From positions 1,252,747-1,316,746 of the forward strand of contig QXEO01002102.1 of the NCBI GenBank assembly GCA_007115705.1: a stretch of DNA of 64,000 bases, written 5' to 3'. Position numbers and translations under genes: made by a program. Below are positions 24,694 to 34,358 of this stretch, in pieces. Each line of letters begins with the position of its first letter. Position 1 is the stretch's first letter. The notes under the pieces are model-generated. The model made no database searches, had not been told where the DNA came from, and saw only the letters and a program-made list of their open reading frames with translations. The DNA comes from Dactylis glomerata (lineage: Eukaryota; Streptophyta; Magnoliopsida; Poales; Poaceae).

Positions 24694-24701
24694 TATAAAT
24701 A
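24694..24701 (+). promoter_or_regulatory. Possible TATA box of the antisense AT-hook/B3 gene
   Basis: TATAAATA lies about 165 bases before the ATG at 24861, in the right orientation for that gene. Between them is a leader with CCTAATCCC and a pyrimidine-rich, ATG-poor stretch resembling a plant 5' untranslated region (CTAGGGTTTTC at about 24785). This suggests the antisense gene has its own promoter. Confidence 0.5.
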
Positions 24702-24860
24702 AAGTACGCCAGCTTGCTTGAGAAAACCTAATCCCTTCATTGTGAGCTTTCTCCGCCGCATCGTCTTCTTCCTCCAAATCTCATCTAGGGTTTTCTTTCC
24801 ACCAAGAACAACCTACCAATTGCGGATGCCGGTGTTGCCAACCTTGACACCGCTGCGTTG

Positions 24861-25394
24861 ATGGAGAAGCGGGGACGCGGCCATCCCCGCGGCAGTAAGA
24901 ACAAACCAAAGGACGCCTTCCTGGTGGCTTCGTCGTCCGCATCTGCAAAGCAGCGCCCCGGCCGCCCCTTGGGAAGTAAGAACAAGCCCAAGGCATCTGC
25001 CGCCGTTGCCCCAGGTGCCAGCGCTGCTCCTTGCAACGCCTCTCCTCCTCCTCCTGTCAAGATTTATTCTTTCTTCTGTATCGCTGGTGCTCAATGCCAT
25101 GAGCAGTAGCGTGTTCCGCTGAAATTTACCAAGTTCATGGACGGGCGCGAGCTTCGTGAAGTGATCCTCCGCGAATAGTCTGGAGGAGGAACTCCATATC
25201 AAGTGGAGGTGTACTACGATGGGCGCGGTGAGATGTACTTCAGGGGCGGCTAGCCCCAATTTGCAGAGGACCACGAGCTGCATCAAGGGTTCTTCATGCT
25301 CTTTCACTATCATTGCGGTACGTCGAAGTTCGACGTGAAGATCTACGACGGCACACAGTGCGAGAGGAAATACGAGGCTGAAGTGCACTTCTAG
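24861..25394 (+). pseudogene. AT-hook plus B3-like DNA-binding protein, antisense inside Gypsy3
   Basis: One frame from ATG 24861 to TAG 25392-25394, about 177 codons, with three internal TAGs (25107, 25176, 25251). The N-terminus has two AT-hook motifs (RGHPRGSKNKPK and RPGRPLGSKNKPK, with RGRP-type cores), which bind the minor groove of AT-rich DNA. After an Ala/Pro linker comes a region with the look of a plant B3 domain: LKFTKFMDGRELREVIL, YQVEVYYDGRGEMYFRGG, then PQFAEDHELHQGFFMLFHY and SKFDVKIYDG. It lies between integrase and 3' LTR, opposite to the element's genes, the same place where Gypsy1 has its unrelated antisense gene. It may be a captured host gene now carried by the family; the B3 assignment rests on pattern only. 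Confidence 0.7.
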
Positions 25395-25699
25395 TAGATG
25401 TTTCCTTCTACTTGATGTAATCTTCTAATTTGTTCTCCTTTGGCTTGCGCGTTTCTGTTAGCCGCATTTTCTCTGGGCGAATATAGGGTTGTGCACAACC
25501 TCGTGGTAACTCTTGAGGAGATGTGAGTACATGATCTCAATAATTTTTATATTTCTTTATACGACTCGAGGGTCGGAGCCCCCGAGCGGAAAATCATGAC
25601 ATCTTTTACATATCGTCGAGTTGACCCAAGAAACCCGAAATGTGGCCTCGTGTTCTGGGTTTAGGGGTCACAACTCGCAGTTTTCCATTGTTGTCGTCG

Positions 25700-27010
25700 T
25701 GCTTGTCTACCAATGACGTCTTCTACACGTAGAAATGTCGGCGCTGCTCCGTATTGCACAGGATGCTCTCATCTTTACCCGTCTTCTTGTCTTGTAGTCG
25801 ATAAGCTCCTCCTAGGATGACTTCTGTAACGATGTAAGGTCCCACCCATGGGGACTCTAATTTGCCATGGCCATCCTACTGGAGTCATAAGACTAGGTCC
25901 CCAACTACGAAAGATCAGGGGTGAACTCGACTACTATGGTAGTTCTGTAGACTTTGCTGGTACTGCGTAGCTCTGGCTAGTGTTACGTCTCTTGCTTCGT
26001 CGAGTGTGTCGACGTCATCTTGAAGTGCTTCTGTAGAAATCGTTTCATCGTAAGCCGCAATTCTTGGGGCTTCATGGGTAATTTCGACTGGAAGCACGGC
26101 TTCTGTGCCATGGACCAGATAGAAATGTGTTTCTTGGGTAGCCGCATTAGGCGTAGTTCTCAGACTCCAGAGCATGGAGGGTAACTCATCTACCCAAGCA
26201 TGTTTGGCTTTCTCCAAGGGCGCTAATAGCCTCTTTTTTATTCCATTGCATATTAAGTCGTTTGCTTTCTTGACTTGCCCATTTGTTTTGGGATGTGCGA
26301 CAGATGCGAATTTTAATTTGATTCCCATACTCTCGCAGTAGCTTTTGAACTCCTTGGATGTGAAATTTGTCCCGTTGTCTGTGATGATGCTATGTGGTAC
26401 TCCGAAGCGAAATACTATGGACTTGATGAAGTTGATTGCTGCTGTGGAATCTTGAGTTGTTACCGGGGCTGCTTCTACCCACTTGGTGAATTTGTCTACT
26501 GCCACCAACATGTAGACATGCCCTCCTGGCCAAGACTTGTGCAATTTTCCCACCATGTCCAAGCCCCATTGTGCAAAGGGCCAGGACAGTGGTATTGGAT
26601 GTAGTTCTGCCGCTGGTGCGTGTGGTCTGGACGCAAACCGTTGACAGGCCTCACATCTTCGGACTATGTCTTTTTGCGTCTTCGATGGTCGTCAACCAGT
26701 AGAATCCTGCACGAAAAGCTTTGGCTGCTAGCATGATGCCCACAAACTCCTGCATGGATGTCCTTTAATATATCGTGTCCTTCTTGGGGGGTGACGCATC
26801 GCTGCAATACACCGGTTATACTTTTCTTATATAACTTCCCCTGTAGTACGACAAAAGCTTTGGATCGTCGTATTATCCTTCTTGCTTTGACTGTATCTTC
26901 GGGTAGTGTCTTGTTCATCATATATGCCAAGTATGGCTGCTTCCAAGTTTCTTCAATCATCATGACTTCCTCTGGTTCTGCTATGCTTCTTGTTCCTGGC
27001 TTGCCAGCCC
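25700..27010 (-). pseudogene. Gypsy3 integrase
   Basis: The N-terminal zinc-binding part (about 27010-26664) shows HAGVCGHHASS and then loses frame. The catalytic core (26562-25915) has GLDMVGKL (first Asp), TDNGTNFTSKEF (second Asp), and 35 residues later a Lys (codon 26271-26269, in GQVKKAN) where the family has the catalytic Glu. So this copy is inactive even where the frame is open. The C-terminal part (25915 to about 25700) has GPYIVTEVILGGAYRL with stops. Integrase inserts the DNA copy into the genome. Confidence 0.85.
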
Positions 27011-27139
27011 CCGAGCCTGTCGTCGATTGCTGACTTGGTTCCCCTGGAGTCAAATTTTGCTTCCTTTTATTGACATCTCGATGATTTCCTCCCAATAAAC
27101 TCCTGGTGGTATAGGTAGGCATTGGGACCCGATGTTTGC

Positions 27140-27787
27140 TAGATTATCGGCTTCCTTGTTGTTGGCTCTGCTGATGTGTGAAACTTTGCACCCATCGAAA
27201 GTTCCTTCTAGGTAGTAATACAAATTCCTGCACGCCGTCATGTTGTCGCTAATGGCATCGCATCGATTCATCACTTGCTGGACAACGAGATTCGAGACCC
27301 CGAATATTTTCAGTCAGGTTGCTCCACATGCTTTGGCCATTTTCATTCCATGAAGCAAGGCCTCATACTCAGCTTCATTGTTAGAAGCTTGCGGAAAACT
27401 CATCCTTAACACATACTTTAGTTTGTCCCCCTGTGGTGATGTTAAGACTACACCTGCTCCTGTGCCTTGGACCCTTTTTGACCCGTCGAAGTACATTGTC
27501 CATACACTCGATAGGTCAGGTGGTCCTGTGTTTTGTAGTTCGAGCCACTCTGCTGTGAAATCTGGTAGTACCTGAGATTTGATTGCTTTCCTTTTCTCGT
27601 ATGTGATGTCCAGGGGAGATAGTTTGATTCCCCATAAGGAGACATGTCCTGTTGCTGCAGGGTTGTTAAATATATTTGATAGTGGGGCTTCGTTAACCAC
27701 TATGATTGGGTGCACCGTGAAAAATTGTCATAATTTTCGTGCTATTGTGAACACACTGTATGCAAGCTTCTGGTAGTGCGGGTACCT
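27140..27787 (-). pseudogene. Gypsy3 RNase H remnant and second (archaeal-type) RNase H
   Basis: Near 27780-27720 a degraded normal RNase H/connection region follows RT. A second RNase H domain follows (MYFDGSKRVQGTGAGVVL, then NNEAEYEALLHGMKMAKACG, then HISRANNKEADNLANIGS). A duplicate RNase H is a mark of the Tat lineage. A TGA near 27314 breaks the frame, and the position usually GDS reads GVS (in IFGVSNLVVQQV), so a catalytic Asp is lost. Confidence 0.8.
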
Positions 27788-29038
27788 CTACTTTGTTGGT
27801 GATAGGACTTCGCTAAGGAAATATACTGGCCGCTGGACTCCGTGCGCCTTTCCTTCTTCAATTTGCTCGACTACTAGTACCGTGCTTACATCTTGATGTG
27901 TGGCTGCGATATATAGTAGTAGTGGTTCTTTTTCTTTCAGTGCGACCAACACTGGTGGTGTGGAAAGCACTTTTTTCAGCTGCGCGAAAGCTGTATCTGC
28001 CTCTTCTGTCCACTCGAATTTGTCATCTGACTTTTTCATGAGTGCGTAAAAGGGGAGAGCTTTTTCTCCTAATCGTGCGACAAATTGACTTAATGCCGCC
28101 ACGCGTCCTGCGAGTTTCTGTACGTCGTGTAGCTTTGCCGGTTTCCCCATTGTTAGTATTGCTTGGATTTTCTCTAGGTTTGCCTCTATGCCTCTTGCTG
28201 ACACCAGGAATCCCAAAAGTTGCCCTGCTGACACGCCAAATGAGCATTTTGTATGGTTAAGCTTGAGCTTGTACATGTTGAGGTTGTCGAAGGTTTCCTG
28301 TAGGTCGCTGATTAGAGACTCCTCCTTTCTTATGGTGATGACTACGTCATCGATATAGACTTGGATGTTGCGGCCTATTTGACTTCCGAGGCAATTTTGC
28401 ATCATCCGTTGATAAGTTGCTCCTGCATTTTTGAGGCCGAAGGGCATGACTTGATAGCAAAAAACACCATATGGTGTGATAAAGGTTGTTTTTTCTTCGT
28501 CCTCTTTCTTCAACTTAATCTGGTTGTAGCCGGAGTATGCGTCCAAAAAGGAAAGCCTCACACACCCCGTCGTTGAGTCGATTATCTGATCAATGCGGGA
28601 TAGCGGAAAGGGATCCTTAGGGCAATGTTTATTGAGAGACGTGTAGTCGACACATACTCTTTGTACGTCCGTATTTTTCTTGGGGACGATAACTGGGTTA
28701 GACACCGAAGTTGATGCTTTGATTTCTCTGATGAAGCCTGCGTTTTCTAGCCTGTGTAGCTTGGCTGCTATTGCTTTTCTTTTGGGTTCATCGAACCGTC
28801 GTAGAGGTTGCTTGACTGGCTTTGCTTTTGGATCCACATTTAGTGCGTGCTCGACGAGTTCCCTGGGAACCCCTGGCATGTCTAAAGGATACCAGGCAAA
28901 GATTTCCCGGCGCTCATAGAGGAACTCGACGAGCGCGCTTTCCTATGCGGGGTCCAAGTTTACCGCTATTGAAGTAGTTTTGTTTGGGTCCGTAGGGTGA
29001 ACCTGGATTTTCTTGGAATCTTGTGTTGCGTCGAAAGC
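27788..29038 (-). pseudogene. Gypsy3 reverse transcriptase
   Basis: A 363-codon open stretch (28879-27788) covers the RT fingers and palm: PVIVPKKNTDVQRVCVDYT, then PFPLSRIDQIID, FLDAYSGYNQI, MPFGLKNAGATYQRMM and the catalytic YIDDVV near 28335. Upstream coding sequence to 29038 is separated by a TAG near 28944 and joins gag-protease at another TAG (29039-29041). It is Gypsy-type by domain order (protease-RT-RNase H-integrase). Confidence 0.9.
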
Positions 29039-31842
29039 CTAGTCTGGCAGGGATCGACCAACGTTGGGTAGCACGTTGTGATCAGTTTCGCCCTTGAGTC
29101 TTGCATATTCAGCTGTCATGCCGAAGGTTTGCGCCATCCTATTGAATTCTTTGTCGCAGGTATTGGATACTTTGAGGCTTCCTTTGACTTTGATGACCCC
29201 CTTGGGTCCTGGAATTTTTAGTGCTAGGTATGCGTAATGAGGAACTGCCATGAATTTTGCAAATGCTGGTCGCCCCAAGATTGCATGGTACTGTGAGGGC
29301 CAGTCCATCACTTCGAATTCCAGCTTCTCTCTGCAGAAGTTGCCACTGTCGCCGAAACAAACGTCGAGTTCAATTTTCCCAAGGGGGTAATTTGCGCTCC
29401 TTAGTACTATTCCGTGGAAAGAGCAGTCTGTCGGCTTCAAGCATTCCAGCGAGATGCTCATTGCCTTTAGGGTCCTTGCGTATATCAGGTTTATTCCACT
29501 GCCTGCGTCCATAAATACTCGCCCAATGTCGTATCCTCCTATTTGTGCCTTTAACACCATCGGCGCGTGCCCTGGCCTGGGTACCTTCCTTTGGTGATCT
29601 GCTCTGCTGAACCTGATTGGCTGGTCGGACCACCTTAAGTATTCTGTGGTAGCGGGTGGTGACGATATTGCTAGGTTTACTTGCCTTGATATGCTCTTCT
29701 GTTCTTTTTTGGACTTCGGGACAGGCTGGATCATTGCGGATATGTACAGTTTTGACTCTAGATGTCTTGCATTATGTTGTACTTGATATCCTTGACCTCC
29801 TCGATGTGCTCCTTGGTTTAACTCCAAAGCGTCTTGTAATCTTAGGAATGTTCTGCAGTCTTTCATCTGGTGATTGGAAACCCTCTTCCCATCTAAGTAC
29901 GTATAGTGGATGCGTCAGGGTCCATGGAGCATGTCCTCCACCGATGGTCCGGAATACTTCGGCTTTTCTCTTTCCCGACTGTTTTTGTCTCGGTACTCTC
30001 TGCTCCCGTCGCCTTCCGTATCCTACCGCTACTTGGTTGCGTCTTGTGCGGTTATCCTCGTTGCGAGACCTGCGCATTTGCCTGCTTGCTCTGTCGACTT
30101 CTAGTGAACGTGCCCTTTTGTTGTTGTAAGCGTCTTCTCCATCGGCGAATCTGTTTGCTATCTCCATTAATTCCGACACTGTCTTGGATCTTGTTCTCCC
30201 GAATTCTTCCACGAGATCCGAACGGCGAAGGCCAGCCGAGAAAGCATCTACTGCCCGCTCGTCGGAGACGTCTTCCGTGGAGTTTTTTATTATGCTCCAC
30301 CGCTGTATGTATGAACGTAGGGTTTCGCCCTTGCTCTGCATGCAGGATTTGACTTCTTCTAGGGACACTGGACGCTTGTATGTCGAACGATAATTTCTTG
30401 CAAATTGACTCTCTAGATCTCCCCAACTTCCGATGGAATCGTTGCGTAAAGTGCTTAACCAAGACCGTGCTGCGCCGGTGAGGTGTAACTGCAAACTTTG
30501 CATCGCCGTTGCTCTTGTTCCTCCGAGTATTTGTACTGCTTGAAGGTAGTCTGATAACCACATTTTAGGTTCTTGTGACCCATCGTACTTTTGCTGATCG
30601 TGTGGCAGTTTAAATCCTTTGGGTACTCGCGTTCTGCAAACCCTTCGGGTAAAGCATAGCGCGCCCATCTCTTTTTTGTCGTCCTCATAATTTTCTTCCT
30701 TCCATGCATAGCGTGCATTGTTCACTCTTGTTTGTGCTATGATATTCCTTGCATCCTCCCTTCGTGCCCTGCGCTTTTCGTCGCCTGATGAGTCGCTTGT
30801 TTAGCTTTGTGAGGATTGGTACTTGATGCTTTTCTTTCCCTTGTCCTCGTAATGTGTCGTCTTCTTCTCTGGAGAATGTTTCCTTAGTCTGTCTTCTACT
30901 AACCCAAGACTTCTTATTGTGGCTTGATGCATGTGCTCCCGTGGATCTCCGGGTTCTGGTTGCGTAGTTAGCAGGTATGCCTATGCTGCTACTAGTGCTG
31001 CTTCTGGTGTTTCTTGCACAAAATCCTCGTCGTCCGATGGATGTGCGCTTATGCTTCTTGCGCGGTTCTCTTCCCTTGGCCGCGTTGTTGTCCTCCTATT
31101 GTGCTTTGGCTCTCGCTGTCTCTCTCTGCTGGAGTCCAATGCTTCGCTGTATTCATCCTAGTATGCTCCACTTGATACACTATTATTTTCTTGACTTCTC
31201 CTGATCTCGTCTTTTTCCTCCCGTAGTTTCTTTTTGTGCTGATGCAGGGCATACTGATACCCCATCAAGACTTCTCTTCTTGAATTGGCAGGTACCTCCG
31301 TGCCATGGTTGATGGCTGACATGATGATTCTCCACTCTCCGGTGGAGACGTGAATTTTCTCCTTTTCCTTTTTGTTGTTGCTCCTTGATTTGTCAACTTG
31401 CGCGTGGGTTACTATGTTGTCTGCAGGGTCATTTTCTTCTGCTGCTTCTATGATGATGATGCATAGTTGGTGTATATTACCGGAGATGCCACCACTTTGG
31501 GTGGTGAAGTCCTTTTGGCTAGGATATGATTGATCCACTGCTCCTCCTATGTCGAGCTTTTCTATGGTTTCGTCGAGTTCTTCGATTTTTTTCTTCTGTA
31601 TTTTCTACTGTTGCGAAGCTGACCAGCGAGTTTACCTCGCTGGAGGAGCTTACCGATGATCTGGACATTGCGATTGTCTTGGTTTCGCTTGCCGACGGAT
31701 CCAGTTTCACTGGATCTGAAAGGCGTGTCGAACCGAAGATCCGACGCGAAAGTTCAGGCTTCCGATCGTCAGGTCCATCTCCTGGTTTTCGTCGACTTTT
31801 GGATTACTGTTGGCTAAAAGCGAAAAAAGCCATCGAATTCAT
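29039..31842 (-). pseudogene. Gypsy3 gag-protease
   Basis: Starts at the ATG on the minus strand at 31842 (MNSMAFF), 38 bases after the LTR. At least three frame changes occur (near 31790-31700, 31520, 29900) plus several stops. Capsid region: CFTRRVCRTRVPKGFKLPHD, then LHLTGAARSWLSTLRND, then ETLRSYIQRWSIIKNS (30725-30100). Protease: VFMDAGSGINLIYARTLKAM near 29510, then LGRPAFAKF. Protein similarity to Gypsy1 and Gypsy2 gag-protease is plain along the whole length, which ties the three elements together. Confidence 0.87.
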
Positions 31843-31859
31843 GATTCCAACGCCCATGT

Positions 31860-31879
31860 TCCCCACGGTTGGCGCCAAT
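31860..31879 (-). other. Primer-binding site of Gypsy3
   Basis: On the element strand ATTGGCGCCAACCGTGGGG follows the 5' LTR, matching the Gypsy1 site with two changes. Confidence 0.6.
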
Positions 31880-32214
31880 TGACGAGGGTTAACTCGACAA
31901 ATGTCCAAGATGAAGGACTTAGGATCAGGGGAATAGGGCGTCGGATGAACTCGAAGGTAAGGATCAGTCAAACAAGGTGTGTATCGAGAATAAACGTGGT
32001 GATCAACTTGGCTTACTCTCAATCTGTCCCTGACCGGCCTCTCTTGGCCCCTATATATAGGTGGCCAGGTCTCAAGGAACCGGTCGGGTCCGATACATAT
32101 TACAATGTCTGTATACGACATGGACTCGTACTTTGACTACGAATATTCTTGGGCCTAGCTTAACGGGCCTCAGGGGTACACAAGTAACGGGCTCTATTAG
32201 CTATACCATTGTCA
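31880..32214 (-). repeat. 5' LTR of Gypsy3
   Basis: 335 bp, on the element strand TGACAATGG...CCCTCGTCA, with a TATATATAG core promoter motif. Clearly homologous to, but diverged from, the Gypsy1 LTR. Confidence 0.92.
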
Positions 32215-32219
32215 CTTAC

Positions 32220-33397
32220 TGCCAACAGAGACAGAGATTTTGTCAAGTCGCTTAACCACGGATTGCTCCCACTTGATTTGCTTCTGATTAGCATCAGCCA
32301 GCGCTTTTTCAGCCTTCTTAGCCCTAGTTTCTGCTGACTTGGCAGCCCTCTCAGCAGAAACCTTGGCAACATTTGCATCCTTCAGGGCTTCTATGGAAGC
32401 CTTCAATTCGGCTTCTAATGACGTTATGCGAGCATGAGTCGTGGCCAAGGTGACTGTAACAAAGGAGAAGATATCAGCAGCCATGAGAAGCATGAGTACA
32501 AGTAAGGGAAGCAAAAACAAGCAGAAGAAAAAGGTACAACGAAAAAGCCTTGAGATGCATCAGCAGTCTCCTGAATCTTAACACATTCAGCGCCAAGAGA
32601 AAGAAATCTCTGCATCAAAGGCTGCAGAGCACAAATTGTGTAAGAAACTCAGAGATCAAGAATAAACAAAGTCGATCACATGAAGCAATACTCACATGGT
32701 CAGAGGAAGAGGATGGCTGATGAACCTCAAGAGAAACAGTTGCTGCTGCTGCCTTCCTCTGACGCTTCAGAGGCGGTGCACAAGAATTTTTCTTCGGAAG
32801 GACTGGTGATGGTTTGACCACCATAGTTTCCTCCTCAGAGCGTCCTCTGGAAGTAGTCAAAGCAGCCGAGAGAGGAACCACAGCGGCATCTTTCTTTGGC
32901 TTGTCATCATCACTAAAAGGAAATTATTCGACATCAAGAAGAAGAGAAGAGTCTAAGATAGAAATACTTTGATAAAGAAGACAGAACAAACTCACGAGTC
33001 GAGCAATTCAAACATCTGAAGTTCGAAGTCCTTAGAAGCAGCGGGCCCCTCTGATGTATCTGTTGGAATCGAGGTACCCGAGGAAGCCAAGTCTTCTGTG
33101 GGCTTCCTCTTTTTCTCTAGACCTTTATCCTCAGAGTTGGCGGGGGGAGGCGATGTAGTAGAGTCGCTCTCCTCCAGAGAATCTTCGCCTTCATCTCCGT
33201 CCTGGTTTTCGCCAGCCTCAGGGGATTTAGAATCAGCAGGAGCAGGATCAGCATCGATTGGTCCTTCACTCAGGAAGATGAGGGCGAGAAACCAAAAATT
33301 GGTGGTCCTACAAAGAGCATTCAAAGAACAAATGTAATGAACAACACGCAATACAAGGAAACAACAAGGGAAGTCAACACTTTTGAGTTCTAAGATG
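32220..33397 (-). pseudogene. Gypsy2 antisense gene, middle exons
   Basis: Continues the Gypsy2 antisense gene between Gypsy3 and E4. A coiled-coil exon (about 32460-32220: ARITSLEAELKASIEALKDA, then SAETRAKKAEKALADANQK) ends at an intron donor GTAAG that became the Gypsy3 target duplication. Further blocks are VKIQETADASQG (about 32600), a basic block with PPLKRQRKAAAATVS (about 32780) and an acidic linker (33260-32990: EGPIDADPAPADSKSPEAGE, then EKKRKPTEDLASS) matching the Gypsy1 linker exon in character. Confidence 0.75.
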
Positions 33398-33402
33398 CAT
33401 AC

Positions 33403-34259
33403 TGTTGATGGTATAATTTGGCTAAGTAGATTTTATGATCAGCCAAATTAATTTAAAATGATTAAGGTTAAATTGTTGATTGACATATATTTGTGGACTT
33501 GGTGTTTAGTTCAAAATGCAAGGTTGACTGTAGCACAATACAAATGCCACAACGGCAGATCAGGCAAACCAAGTTTATTATCAGAACATAGTTTGGCATG
33601 GATTGCGGCCTCCAAGGACAAGTCTGAGCAGATTTTGAGATAAGCTGAGCTAGCATGTTATTCAGAACAAGAAGATTCATGCAAATAAGGTGCAACGGGC
33701 GACGCACATGGTATGAGCTTCATTATCAGCTGTGATTAGCATTGTTGCCGAATATTTTATTCGTTTCCTTGTAAGCCAAACGTATGTACGTGAACATAGC
33801 TCTAAACTTTGGAACTTTGATATGTACATACATAGGCTAGCAAATAGATTTGGTAGGCGGATATTTAAGGTAACCGAATCAAGGTAGGAAAACCCCTGTT
33901 CGGTTTAGCTGTTAGAAATCTACTCTTGTACGCCACGCCAAGTATCATGTACCGCAAAGACCTACGCCTATATAAAGGCATCGGCCGATTGATGAAAAGG
34001 AGGCCAATCGAATCTACAGAATACATCTATCTACTTTGTTTCGCTATTTCTTTTACGTACTTTCTTTTATCGCTGTTCTTCTGCCATGCCCTAGCAGCCC
34101 TAGGGTTTGGATCATCTTTGCCGTTTTGCGCTGAAAAGCGGTCGTCTCTCCTCCACGAAAACGAGGGGATCTTTGTTGCTTTGCTCGGAAAGCATCCGTT
34201 CGTCGTCACGAAAGCACGACAACTATTCTAGTGTTGCGCGGCAGTTTTGCGTGCCAACA
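33403..34259 (+). repeat. 5' LTR of E4
   Basis: 857 bp with a TATA motif (CTATATAAAGGC, about 33968). After it comes a probable primer-binding site, AATTGGCGACTCCGCTAGG (34261-34279); I did not assign the tRNA. Confidence 0.93.
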
Positions 34260-34358
34260 CAATTGGCGACTCCGCTAGGGACAAAGTATCGAGCGGTCTC
34301 CGACCCGTTCCTGATACGTAAAGAGCGTCATCAAAAAGCTGCAGTCTACAACGGTAAC

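Larger units (their letters stand above)
23318..32214 (-). mobile_element. Gypsy3: inverted Tat-like Gypsy element with full pol
   Basis: Complete 8.9-kb element with two 335-bp LTRs and perfect CTTAC target duplications (23313-23317 and 32215-32219), inserted in the Gypsy2 antisense gene. On the minus strand the order is 5' LTR, primer-binding site, gag-protease, RT, RNase H plus a second RNase H, integrase, antisense AT-hook/B3 gene, polypurine modules, 3' LTR. The LTRs differ at about 15 sites by eye (about 4.5 percent), suggesting roughly 1.7 million years. All ORFs now carry lesions. It is the autonomous-type relative of Gypsy1 and Gypsy2. Confidence 0.92.

Noticed and set aside
29656..30352. 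Plus-strand ORFs of 148-157 aa
   Set aside because: They are the reverse complement of Gypsy3 gag-protease and carry no domain.
34107..34358. N-terminal 84-codon extension of the E4 ORF beginning in the LTR
   Set aside because: It overlaps the LTR, leader and primer-binding site; the first ATG of the internal region is 34359, so the extension is open by chance.
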